A stretch of 64,000 nt of DNA from Bog-473 sp963807775 (lineage in GTDB: Bacteria > Actinomycetota > Acidimicrobiia > Acidimicrobiales > RAAP-2): NCBI GenBank assembly GCA_963807775.1, contig CAWECY010000015.1:62001-126000 (forward strand), written 5' to 3'. Under the pieces are notes generated by a model, which was given only the letters and a program-made list of their open reading frames with translations, did not search any database and was not told the DNA's origin. The translations under genes were made by a program, and so were the position numbers. This document shows positions 21,501-33,045 of this stretch, in pieces. Position 1 is the stretch's first letter, and the number at the start of each line of letters is the position of its first letter.

Positions 21501-23305
21501 TGGTGGTGCGTCCAGCCCGCTGGCCGACGCCTACACCTACAACGGTTCTGTCGTCTCCGGAGGTGCGATCACTCTCGGCAAGACGACAGCGTTGATCGGG
21601 AACTACCCCGAAAAGGTGTCCGGCACGGGTTGGGGAGCTCATAGTGATACGACAGTCACCCTCAACGAATGCGCCACCGCTGCGTACCGTGCGGCGACGT
21701 GCGACGCGGCGAACCAGGTGAGCGTGACCCTCGGAACCGGCACGCACGCGGGTACCTTCACGAATCAGGTGATTCACCTGGCAACGGGTGTGATCGACAG
21801 CAGCGCTGACTCCTGCGGTCTTGCAGCCTCGCCGACGTGCTACATCGTCGTTGTCGGAAACACCGGAGACTCCACCAGTGCGGCGCTCAGCTTCACGGTC
21901 CCCAACATCACGGTCCACAAGACGACAGCTGCGCTCGGCAACTACCTCGACGCGGTCAAGGCCGCCGGCTTCCCGATCGGCGACACCGTCGTCGCCCAAG
22001 AGTGCGATGCGAGTGTCTCGGTCCCGAGCACGGTCTCCACGAACTGCGATGCCGCCACCCAAATCTCTGGGACCGTGGCAACCAACGGAGGAGTGGTCTT
22101 CAGCCCCACCGGGGTGACCCTCCGGGTCGGCAGTGCCTACTCCGACGGTGCGAGTGGGACCTGCGCGACCGGCGGGACGTGTGACATCGTCGTGACCGAT
22201 TCGAATAACGCAGCCATCGGCCTCAGCTCGGCTGTCGCGTTCGCCTCACCGACTGTCACGGTCCACAAGACGACCGCTGTGCTCGGCAACTACGTCGACG
22301 GGGTGAAGACAACCGGCTTCCCGATCGGCGACACCGTCGTCGCCCAAGAGTGTGATGCGAGTGTCTCGGTGCCGAGCCACGGTCTCTACGAACTGCGATG
22401 CCGCCACCCAGATCTCCGGGTCCGTGGCAACCAACGGAGTGGTGGTCTTCAGCCCCACCGGTGTGACCCTCCGGGTCGGCAGTGCCTACTCTGACGGTGC
22501 GAGTGGCACCTGCGCGACCGGCGGGACGTGTGACATCGTCGTGACCGATTCGGATAACGCAGCCTTCGGCCTCAGCTCGGCTGTCGCTTTCGCCTCACCG
22601 ACTGTCTCAGTCAAGAAGACGACACCTGTCCTCGGCAACTACGTCGACTCGGTCAAGGCGTCTGGCTTCCCGATCGGCGACAGCGTCGTCGCCCAAGAAT
22701 GCGATGCGAGTGTCTCGGTCCCGAGCACGGTCTCTACGAACTGCGATGGCGCCACCGAGATCTCCGGGTCCGTGGCAGCCAACGGAGTCGTGACGTTCAG
22801 CCCCACCGGTGTGACCCTCCGGGCCGGCAGTGCCTACTCTGACGGTGCGAGTGGGACCTGCGCGGCCGGCGGGACGTGTGAGGTCGTCTTCACCGATTCG
22901 GATAACGCAGCCATCGGCTTCGAGGTGGCCGTTACCTTTGCGTCTCCGACGGCCAGCTTGCACGAAACATCCAATGTTGCGGCGAACTATGCGGACCATG
23001 TCACGACCGGGAGTTTCCCGGTTGGTGACACGGTCACGGCCCAAGAATGCGATGCAAACGTGAACGCGGGCAATCTGGGTACGAACTGTGACAGCGCCAC
23101 CGAGATCACCGGGACCGTCGCATCCAACGGCGTCGTGACCTTCTCAGCCACCGGGGTCAAGATTCTTGTCGGGAGTGCGTACGGTGTCGACGGTGTCGAC
23201 AGTTCCGGCGGAACCTGCCCCGCGGGTGGGACGTGTGACGTCGTCGTGAACGATTCGAGCGACGGCGGCTTCTATGTAGCGCTCCCGGTCGGCCTGGCTG
23301 GCTGA
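15598..23305 (+). CDS. Giant exported TIG-repeat protein 1 (three frame breaks)
   Basis: Start ATG 15598 after GGGGAGGG. Signal peptide ends near VAPASAAG. Order of domains: two or three divergent IPT/TIG domains; a frame break at the C7 run 16367-16373; five ~70-residue modules of the SxTTFSDPxASFxxxDVGxxIxxxGAG type, with a cysteine-rich block (CPPTQEQANAGLVQC, CDTCNWWG) after the second; eleven nearly identical 88-residue IPT/TIG repeats (18646-21549); then five ~115-residue repeats with paired cysteines (VVAQECDAS...GTCATGGTCDIVVTD) resembling the neocarzinostatin fold. Two more breaks are one-base insertions near 16746 and 22377, shown by comparison with the paralogue and with neighbouring repeats. 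About 2,570 residues if continuous. No anchor at the C-terminus. Likely a secreted or surface filament/adhesin; function inferred only from architecture. Confidence 0.8.
18646..21549 (+). repeat. 11 tandem 264-bp repeats (IPT/TIG units)
   Basis: Each unit encodes 88 residues beginning PPTVTGVTPDNGPE and ending PLADAYTYN. Units differ at only a few positions: NAPP or NGPP or DAPP at the junction, PESGG or PEAGG, STTAGG or ITTSGG. The near identity at silent sites points to recent expansion or gene conversion. Confidence 0.95.
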
Positions 23306-24002
23306 CACTCAGGAGTCCAGCGAATTCTTCGTCCCGGAACCCCGACAGATAACAGTCAGCGACAGCGACGATCACGCGGCGCGGACAATAAGAGTCACGT
23401 CGCCCGCTCGGTTGCTGTTGCCCGACGATTCACGTTGACCGTCCAAGACACGCGGCGCTGTTCCGATCTCCATCTCGACGCCGACTCAACGGCGGGGGCG
23501 ACCCGACGCCCGTCGGTCCCCTTGGGCTTCCCGCTGTCCCTAGAGTAAAGAACGAGGTCGCTCTCACGGCGCTCACTTACGGCGACCCCGCGGGCACGGT
23601 GACCGTCGCCGAGGCCCCATCACCTCCGTGGCCCCTCGAGACGGCGGCAGCGATGGCGACGAATGGGTCCGGTCCGGCGACGCCTGTCCCATCACTTTCA
23701 CCGTTGTGCCATACCCGACAAGCTTCGTCAGGTTTTCGGTACTTGGCTGGAGCTTTTGATGCTCGCCTCCCCGGGGAATCACCCGGAACGGACCGCAATC
23801 TCGCAACCGTGTCTGCGGTGGAGAGGTGCCCCTTTCACATGGCGACGCCAGCGTGAGCTGGGAATGGCCTGAGTGCGCCCAGGTGGCGCTCGGTCAAGCG
23901 ACTCAGTCGAAGCGAAGACGACGTATTCGTGAGAGGTCTGCAACCGCCGTGTGAGGACTGGAACGGTCGGATGTATCAAAAGCTGGTCCTCTCGACCCCG
24001 CG
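23306..24002. other. Intergenic region between the giant TIG genes
   Basis: No gene recognised. The small ORFs overlap on both strands, lack ribosome binding sites and have no family signature. Confidence 0.45.
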
Positions 24003-24031
24003 TTGACAGCCTGTGGACCGTCGCTTACCGT
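24003..24031 (+). promoter_or_regulatory. Promoter of the second giant TIG gene
   Basis: TTGACA (24003-24008), 17-base spacer, TACCGT (24026-24031), with the same CGCTTACCGTAC block as the promoter of the first giant gene. The start codon is about 112 bases downstream. Confidence 0.7.
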
Positions 24032-24142
24032 ACCGATCCACGCACGCCCGCTGGTGCTGATTCATGCAGCGGGAAGAAGGAAGACTGCCGCGCCGTGGGG
24101 CGTTGGGGGAGAAAGGGCCGGAAGGCCCAGGGGAGGGTCGGA

Positions 24143-27100
24143 GTGACAAAGGCGTGGTCTTACTCCGGTGTGTCGGAATTTCTCAAGTTCGTGAAGGGTC
24201 TCGTTGCGGTTGCCCTCTGCCTGGGCACCCTTGGGACGACGCTGGCCTTGGTCGACGTGGCGCCGGCCTCCGCGGCCGGTACGCCGACCATTGTGTCGAT
24301 CAGTCCGATCTCGGGTCTGCCGGCCGGTGGGACCAAAGTGACGATCACCGGGACGAATTTCTCCACGACGGCGGCGAACGACGTCGTCGATTTCGGCGCC
24401 GGGAATCCGGCGACCATAAGTGGCACCCCCACCGCGGGAAAATTGTCATTAGCCCGACCCCTTCGGGGTCGGGCGCGGTCAGCGTGACGGTGACGGTAAG
24501 CGGCGTCACGTCCAACGCCATGACCTACACCTACGCCGCAGCGCCGACGGTCACCGCGCTCTACAGCGCCAACGGCCCTACCACAGGCGGCTCCACCATC
24601 ATCATCACGGGGAACAACTTCGTCGGGCCGGGCGCGGTGAGCGCGGTCGACTTCGCCACCACGGCCGCAACGAGCTTCACGGTCAATTCCGATACGACCA
24701 TCTCGGCGGTGGTGCCGGTCATGCCGTCCAGCGACACGCAGGGCGAGACCTATTACGTCACGGTCGTCACCGGGAGCGGCACCTCGGCGAAGGGGCCCGG
24801 GAGTGCGTGGTACTGGTTCGGCTCGGGGACCTGCACGATGTCGGGACCGGGGGTGCAGAACAGCGGCGCCCCCCCGGCGCGAGCGCCTACATCTTGAACG
24901 CCAGCCAGGCGGTGGGTGGATCGACGGGGACGACGGTCTCTGGCAGCACGACCTTTAGTGACCCCAACGCCTCGTTCAACTCCAATGAGGTAGGCCAGAC
25001 CATCGTGATCCTCGGCGCGGGCAAGACGACGACGGGGCTCTACAACGGCACGACGCCCTACTCGACGCCCTCGGGCCTGAGCACCACCATCGCTTCTGTC
25101 GTCTCACCCACCCAGGTCACCTTGGCGACGGCACCGCAGACCTCGATCAGCGGCTCGGCCCAGTGGGACCTCACCTCGCTGGCCAACAACACCGACGGCA
25201 CGACCACGGCCTCGAGCACCACGTTCACCACGGCGGGCGCCGACTTCAGCGCGGCCGACGTGGGTGACACCATCGACGTCACCGGGGCGGGCGCCTCGGG
25301 TTTCTCGCTCGTGACCACCATCGACGCCTTCGTCTCTTCCTCCCAGATCACCTTGGACACGGCGGCCTCGACGGCGATATCGGGCACGGCCGCCTGGGCC
25401 ATCTACAACACCACGGTCATCGGCACGGCGTGCACGGGGCTCTCGGGCCTCGCTCTCACCGCACCGATGATCGAGTCGCTCTCGGACCCCGTGGCGGCCG
25501 TCGTGTCCGGCACCGCGTCGGGCGGCGGTCCCGGCGGCGACGAGACCTTCCTCGGTTGGTCGGGCCAGAACGGCTACTCGACCGACACGAACGGCAGCTA
25601 CGACGCCGGCTTCGTGCTGCCCTACTCGGGCCCCAACACGACCGGCGGCTGCCCGCTGCTGCCGGGCGCGACCGGCCTGTGCGCCCTGGCCCAGGGCGAG
25701 GGCGAAACCGCCTTCTTCGGCACAGACCCCCAGGGAACGTGTCCGCCCACCCAGGCCGAGGCCAACGCCGGACTCGTCCAGTGCAGCCTGGCCGCCCTCA
25801 CGGCCGACGAGACGGGCAACGACTACATCGCCCTCGCCTTGGACGTGGCCTACGCCAACGACCCCACGCCGGCCAACCCGACGGCCGCCATCACCCCGAG
25901 CAGCGGGCTGTCGGCCGGCCAGACGGTCACCGTGAACGCCTGTGACACCTGTAACTGGTGGGGAGCCGGTCAGACCGGCGCCCCGGGCTACGCGAGCCCC
26001 GCCGGAGCGGGCGGTGTGGCGACGGCCATCCCGGCCCCGACCGTGTTCATGGGGGCCACCCGGGCCAGCGCGGTCCCGGTCACCAACTCGACCGTCGCCA
26101 TCACCCCCGCCAGCTACAACTGCGGCACCTCGGGCGGTGCGGCCCTCAGCCCACCGGGCCCGGTGGCCACCTGCATCTTGGGGGCGTCCCCGGTCACCAA
26201 CTCGAGCGGCACCGTCACCTCGGGCAGCACCACCTTGAGCGACCCGGCGGGCGCCTTCACCTCAAAGAACGTGGGTGACGCCATCGCGGTGCAGGGGGCG
26301 GGGGCCTCGGGGGCCACCTTGGTCACCACCATCGCCGGGGTCACCTCGGCCAGCCAGCTCACGCTGGGCACGGCGGCGGGCACCTCGATCTCGGGTTCGG
26401 CCATCTACACCTATGGGGTCTCGAAGGAAGGGACGACCGGGACGACCACGGCGTCGAGCAGCGCCGTCGCGTGCTCGACGACGGGGACCATCCCCGCCTC
26501 GTGCAAGTTCACCGACCCCAGCGCCGACTTCGCCTCCAGCGACCTCGACAAGGCCATCACCATCTACGGGGCGGGCATCGCGGCCAGCCCGCTCACCACC
26601 TCGATCCTCGCGGTCACCTCGGCCACCCAGGTCGAGCTGGGCTTCGAGGCGTCGACGGCGATCGCGGGCACGGCCGGCTACACCTACGGCACCATGCACC
26701 AGGGCTCGACGGGCACGGCCACGGCGGCGAGCACCACCTTCAGCGACCCCAGCGCCTCGTTCGTCTCGGGGGACGTGGGCGATGACATCGTGATCACCGG
26801 AGCGGGCGCCTCGGGTGCCTCACTCGTCACCACCATCGCCGCGGTCAACTCGTCCACCAGCATCTCCTTGGGCACCGCCGCGATCACCTCGGTCTCGGGC
26901 ACCGCCAAGTACGCCTACGGCACGCCGATCCAGGGCACCATCAGCGGTTCGTTCACCGTGCCCACCGGGCTCACCTGCGGCACCTCGTGCAACGTCTACA
27001 TCGACGAGCCCGACACGACCTTGACCAACGGGAACTACAGCGGCGGCGGCTCCTACAACGCCGGCCTCGGCTACAACCTCGTGAACGCCGTCGAAGGATC

Positions 27101-30100
27101 GGCCGCCGCTTCGTGCACGACGGGTTGTGGCGGCGCTCCAACCGTGCCGACGGTCACCGGGGTCACCCCGGACAACGGGCCCGAGGGCGGGGGCAACACC
27201 GTCACGGTCGCCGGCAGCGGGTTCGTCTCGGGCTCGACCACGGTCGAGTTCGGCACGACCGACGGCACCGCGGTCGACGTGACCGGCTCCGACTCGCTCA
27301 CCGTCGTCGTCCCGTCCTCGACCACGACGGGCGCGGTCTCGGTGACCGTGTCGACCACGGCCGGTGGGTCCTCGACCCCCTTGGCCGACGCCTACACCTA
27401 CAACGCCCCGCCGACGGTCACCGGGGTCACCCCGGACAACGGGCCCGAGGCCGGGGGCAACACCGTCACGGTCGCCGGCGGCGGGTTCGTCTCGGGCTCG
27501 ACCACGGTTAAGTTCGGCACGACCGACGGCACCGCGGTCGACGTGACCGGCTCCGACTCGCTCACCGTCGTCGTCCCGTCCTCGACCACGACGGGCGCGG
27601 TCTCGGTGACCGTGTCGACCACGGCCGGTGGGTCCTCGACCCCCTTGGCCGACGCCTACACCTACAACGCCCCGCCGACGGTCACCGGGGTCACCCCGGA
27701 CAACGGGCCCGAGAGCGGGGGCAACACCGTCACGGTGGCCGGCGGCGGGTTCGTCTCGGGCTCGACCACGGTCGAGTTCGGCACGACCGACGGCACCGCG
27801 GTCGACGTGACCGGCTCCGACTCGCTCACCGTCGTCGTCCCGTCCTCGACCACGACGGGCGCGGTCTCGGTGACCGTGTCGACCACCGGTGGTGGCGCGT
27901 CCACCCCCTTGGCCGACGCCTACACCTACAACGCCCCGCCGACGGTCACCGGGGTCACCCCGGACAACGGGTCACCGGCCGGGGGCAACACCGTCACGGT
28001 CGCCGGCGGCGGGTTCGTCTCGGGCTCGACCACGGTCGAGTTCGGCACGACCGACGGCACCGCGGTCGACGTGACCGGCTCCGACTCGCTCACCGTCGTC
28101 GTCCCGTCCTCGACCACGACGGGCGCGGTCTCGGTGACCGTGATCACCACCAGTGGTGGTGCGTCCACCCCCTTGGCCGACGCCTACACCTACAACGGTC
28201 CGCCGACGGTCACCGGGGTCACCCCGGACAACGGGCCCGAGAGCGGGGGCAACACCGTCACGGTCGCCGGCGGCGGCTTCGTCTCGGGCTCGACCACGGT
28301 CGAGTTCGGCACGACCGACGGCACCGCGGTCGACGTGACCGGCTCGGACTCGCTCACCGTCGTCGTCCCGTCCTCGACCACGACGGGCGCGGTCTCGGTG
28401 ACCGTGTCGACCACGGCCGGTGGGTCCTCGACCCCCTTGGCCGACGCCTATACCTACAACGCCCCGCCGACGGTCACCGGGGTCACCCCGGACAACGGGC
28501 CCGAGAGCGGGGGCAACACCGTCACGGTCGCCGGCGGCGGGTTCGTCTCGGGCTCGACCACGGTTAAGTTCGGCACGACCGCGGGCACCGCGGTCGACGT
28601 GACCGGCTCCGACTCGCTCACCGTCGTCGTCCCGTCCTCGACCACGACGGGCGCGGTCTCAGTGACCGTCTCGACCACGGCCGGTGGCGCGTCCACCCCC
28701 TTGGCCGACGCCTACACCTACAACGCCCCGCCGACGGTCACGGGGGTCACCCCGGACAACGGGTCACCGGGCGGGGGCAACACCGTCACGGTCGCCGGCG
28801 GCGGGTTCGTCTCGGGCTCGACCACGGTCGAGTTCGGCACGACCGACGGCACCGCGGTCGACGTGACCGGCTCCGACTCGCTCACCGTCGTCGTCCCGTC
28901 CTCGACCACGACGGGCGCGGTCTCGGTGACCGTGATCACCACCAGTGGTGGTGCGTCCACCCCCTTGGCCGACGCCTACACCTACAACGGTCCGCCGACG
29001 GTCACCGGGGTCACCCCGGACAACGGGCCCGAGAGCGGGGGCAACACCGTCACGGTCGCCGGCGGCGGGTTCGTCTCGGGCTCGACCACGGTCGAGTTCG
29101 GCACGACCGACGGCACCGCGGTCGACGTGACCGGCTCCGACTCGCTCACCGTCGTCGTCCCGTCCTCGACCACGACGGGCGCGGTCTCGGTGACCGTGTC
29201 GACCACGGCCGGTGGGTCCTCGACCCCCTTGGCCGACGCCTACACCTACGACGGTCCGCCGACGGTCACCGGGGTCACCCCGGACAACGGGCCCGAGAGC
29301 GGGGGCAACACCGTCACGGTCGCCGGCGGCGGCTTCGTCTCGGGCTCGACCACGGTCGAGTTCGGCACGACCGACGGCACCGCGGTCGACGTGACCGGCT
29401 CGGACTCGCTCACCGTCGTCGTCCCGTCCTCGACCACGACGGGCGCGGTCTCGGTGACCGTGTCGACCACGGCCGGTGGGTCCTCGACCCCCTTGGCCGA
29501 CGCCTATACCTACAACGCCCCGCCGACGGTCACCGGGGTCACCCCGGACAACGGGCCCGAGAGCGGGGGCAACACCGTCACGGTCGCCGGCGGCGGGTTC
29601 GTCTCGGGCTCGACCACGGTTAAGTTCGGCACGACCGCGGGCACCGCGGTCGACGTGACCGGCTCCGACTCGCTCACCGTCGTCGTCCCGTCCTCGACCA
29701 CGACGGGCGCGGTCTCGGTGACCGTCTCGACCACGGCCGGTGGCGCGTCCACCCCCTTGGCCGACGCCTACACCTACAACGCCCCGCCGACGGTCACGGG
29801 GGTCACCCCGGACAACGGGTCACCGGGCGGGGGCAACACCGTCACGGTCGCCGGCGGCGGGTTCGTCTCGGGCTCGACCACGGTCGAGTTCGGCACGACC
29901 GACGGCACCGCGGTCGACGTGACCGGCTCCGACTCGCTCACCGTCGTCGTCCCGTCCTCGACCACGACGGGCGCGGTCTCGGTGACCGTGATCACCACCA
30001 GTGGTGGTGCGTCCACCCCTTGGCCGACGCCTACACGTACAACGGTCCGCCGACGGTCACCGGGGTCACCCCGGACAACGGGCCCGAGAGCGGGGGCAAC

Positions 30101-32386
30101 ACCGTCACGGTCGCCGGCGGCGGGTTCGTCTCGGGCTCGACCACGGTCGAGTTCGGCACGACCGACGGCACCGCGGTCGACGTGACCGGCTCCGACTCGC
30201 TCACCGTCGTCGTCCCGTCCTCGACCACGACGGGCGCGGTCTCGGTGACCGTGTCGACCACGGCCGGTGGGTCCTCGACCCCCTTGGCCGACGCCTACAC
30301 CTACGACGGTCCGCCGACGGTCACCGGGGTCACCCCGGACAACGGGCCCGAGAGCGGGGGCAACACCGTCACGGTCGCCGGCGGCGGGTTCGTCTCGGGC
30401 TCGACCACGGTCGAGTTCGGCACGACCGACGGCACCGCGGTCGACGTGACCGGCTCCGACTCGCTCACCGTCGTCGTCCCGTCCTCGACCACGACGGGCG
30501 CGGTCTCGGTGACCGTGTCGACCACCGGTGGTGGTGCGTCCAGCCCGCTGGCCGACGCCTATACCTACAACGCCCCGCCGACGGTCACCGGGGTCACCCC
30601 GGACAACGGGCCCGAGAGCGGGGGCAACACCGTCACGGTGGCCGGCGGCGGGTTCGTCTCGGGCTCGACCACGGTCGAGTTCGGCACGACCGACGGCACC
30701 GCGGTCGACGTGACCGGCTCCGACTCGCTCACCGTCGTCGTCCCGTCCTCGACCACGACGGGCGCGGTCTCGGTGACCGTGTCGACCACGGCCGGTGGCG
30801 CGTCCACCCCCTTGGCCGACGCCTACACCTACAACGCCCCGCCGACGGTCACCGGGGTCACCCCGGACAACGGGCCCCAGGGCGGGGGCAACACCGTCAC
30901 GGTCGCCGGCGGCGGGTTCGTCTCGGGCTCGACCACGGTTAAGTTCGGCACGACCGACGGCACCGCGGTCGACGTGACCGGCTCCGACTCGCTCACCGTC
31001 GTCGTCCCGTCCTCGACCACGACGGGCGCGGTCTCGGTGACCGTGTCGACCACGGCCGGTGGGTCCTCGACCCCCTTGGCCGACGCCTACACCTACAACG
31101 CCCCGCCGACAGTGAGCGCCGTAAACCCCGCCGGTGGACCAACTGGCGGTGGGACCCCGGTCACGGTCACCGGAACCGGCTTCACCGGCGCCACGGCCGT
31201 CGACTTCGGGGCGTCGAACCCGGGCACCTCGATCAACGTGCTCGGTCCCACCAGCCTCACGGTTACTTCCCCGTCGGGTTCGGGCACGGTGAACGTGAGC
31301 GTGACCACCCCCAATGGCACCGGCACAAAGGACTCGGCGTTCACTTACGCCCTTACCCCGACGATCACCTCGGTCAGTCCGTCGCAGGGATCGACTCTGG
31401 GCGGCACCGTTGTCACCATCGACGGCACCAACCTGGCGTCGCCCAGTTCGGTCACCTTCGGTGGCAACGACGGCACCGTGACCGCGAGTAGCGCATCGTC
31501 GATCACCGTGACGACCCCGGCAGGTTCCGCTGGTCCGGCAGTTGACGTTGTCGTGACCACCTTCGGTGGTTCGGTTACGGATACCGGGGCCTTCACCTAC
31601 GTCACGCCGATCGTCACCTCTCCCTCGGTCACCCAGGGATATTGGGAGGTCGCCTCCGATGGTGGCGTCTTCAGCTTCGGTAGCGCCGCTTTCTACGGCT
31701 CCACTGGATCAATGACGCTGAACGAGCCCATTGTCGGGATGGCCTCGACTCCTGACGGCGGCGGCTACTGGCTCGTCGGCAAGGACGGCGGTGTCTTCGC
31801 CTATGGCGACGCCCACTTCTACGGATCCCGCGGCGGCCAGCCCCTCGACGAGCCCATCGTCGGCATGGCCTCGACTCCTGACGGCGGCGGCTACTGGCTC
31901 GTCAGCCAGGACGGCGGCGTCTTCGCCTATGGCGACGCCCACTTCTACGGATCCCGCGGCGGCCAGCCCCTCGACGAGCCCATCGTCGGCATGGCCTCGA
32001 CTCCTGACGGCGGCGGCTACTGGCTCGTCGGCAAGGACGGCGGCGTCTTCGCCTATGGCGACGCCCACTTCGACGGATCCCGCGGCGGCCAGCCCCTCAA
32101 TGAGCCCGTGGTCGGCATGACCTCGACTCCTGGCGGGGGCGGCTACTGGCTCGTCGGCAAGGACGGTGGCGTTTTCGCCTACGGTGACGCCCAGTTCTAC
32201 GGCTCCGCCGGTGGGATGCCGTTGAACGAGTCCGTCACCGGCATGGCCTCGAGCCCCGACGGTAACGGCTACTGGTTGGCAGCAACCGACGGAGGTTTCT
32301 TCCATTACGGCGACGCCAACTCCTTCGGACCCCAAGGCGCCCAACCCCTGAACGAGCCAATCGTGGGGATCGCCTCGACGGGCTAG
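24143..32386 (+). CDS. Giant exported TIG-repeat protein 2 with six C-terminal GYW repeats (three frame breaks)
   Basis: Start GTG 24143 after GGGGAGGG; the signal peptide LGTLGTTLALVDVAPASAAG is shared with the first paralogue. Layout: IPT/TIG domains; the same five SxTTFSDPxASF modules with the CPPTQ/CDTCNWWG block; fifteen near-identical 88-residue IPT/TIG repeats (27147-31106); two divergent TIG domains; and six GYW-DGG-F-YGDAHFYGSRGG repeats at the C-terminus, ending at TAG 32384-32386. Breaks: A4 at 24439-24442, C7 at 24869-24875 (same site as the paralogue), and C4 at 30016-30019 where every other unit has C5. Each is repaired by adding one base. About 2,750 residues if continuous. From about 24520 to the TIG array it is nearly identical to 16010-18650. 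Likely surface-exposed or secreted. Confidence 0.8.
27147..31106 (+). repeat. 15 tandem 264-bp repeats (IPT/TIG units), including a duplicated four-unit block
   Basis: Same unit as at 18646-21549. Units 5-8 (from about 28192) and units 9-12 (from about 29248) form a 1,056-bp block present twice. They share rare variants at the same offsets: GGCTTC for GGGTTC, TCGGACTCG, GGTTAAGTTCGG and a Ser-Pro-Gly-Gly-Gly unit. Confidence 0.9.
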
Positions 32387-33045
32387 CCAAGACTTTCTCG
32401 GCTTGGCGTTGGGAGAGCGCCGTTCTCTCCAGCAGATCGAAGACGATCTTGACGTCGAACCAGGCTGAAGAGGGGCGCGGCCACCGGTCATGACCCGGGT
32501 TACGCCGCGCATCGGCGGACAGGAACCAGCCTTTGTGCGGGTGGCTCAGAAGTGGCGACGCACCCGGCATCGCCTGCCCCCCAGAGTCCGCACGGCGTAA
32601 GACGAGCGAATGCCTTTTTGGGAATTCGACCTTCGTAGGTCCAAAGGGCTGATCGGGCAACATGGGCTTGTGCAGCTGCTGGGTCAGTTCGGACTTTAGG
32701 GGCGCTTCGGATTTCACCGGGGTCTGCGGTGGCGAGCAGGTCCCAGTTGGGCCTGCCTGGGTCTCGGTGGGATTCGACCACCAAGGCACCGATGGCCGTC
32801 AGCAGGTCATCGACCGGGCCCGTCGATTCTCCGACGAGGTGCTCGCTCCCCTGCGCTGAACCCCAAGAATTCTCCGCCACCGGCGGTTCCTCCGGTGGCC
32901 GCCCCAAGACCAGCAATGCCCGCTCGACCTGGGATTCGTCGCCGTCGAGGGCCCTCCCGCCCGCTCAGAAGACCGAGAGGATCGCCGACGCTCATTCGGG
33001 TAGCGTTTCGCGCGAGCATTGCTGGGGTTCCGCAAGGAGGGGTAA
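32387..33045. other. Intergenic region
   Basis: Begins with two short hairpins just after the giant gene (GCCAAG/CTTGGC at 32386-32407 and GGAGAG/CTCTCC near 32411-32430) that may terminate transcription. A ~30-bp motif at 32702-32731 recurs inverted at 10613-10643. No coding sequence recognised. The next gene has AAGGAGG at 33034-33040 but no TTGACA promoter. Confidence 0.45.

Noticed and set aside
18319..22062. 1,247-codon open frame antisense to the first TIG array, and a 1,052-codon frame on the plus strand from 18486
   Set aside because: Both are shadows. The repeat unit is 264 bp (a multiple of three) and GC-rich, so all frames stay open. Their products are Arg/Gly/His-rich with no signal peptide or family signature.
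18646..31106. CRISPR-like array
   Set aside because: The repeats are 264 bp, contiguous, without spacers, and encode TIG domains in frame.
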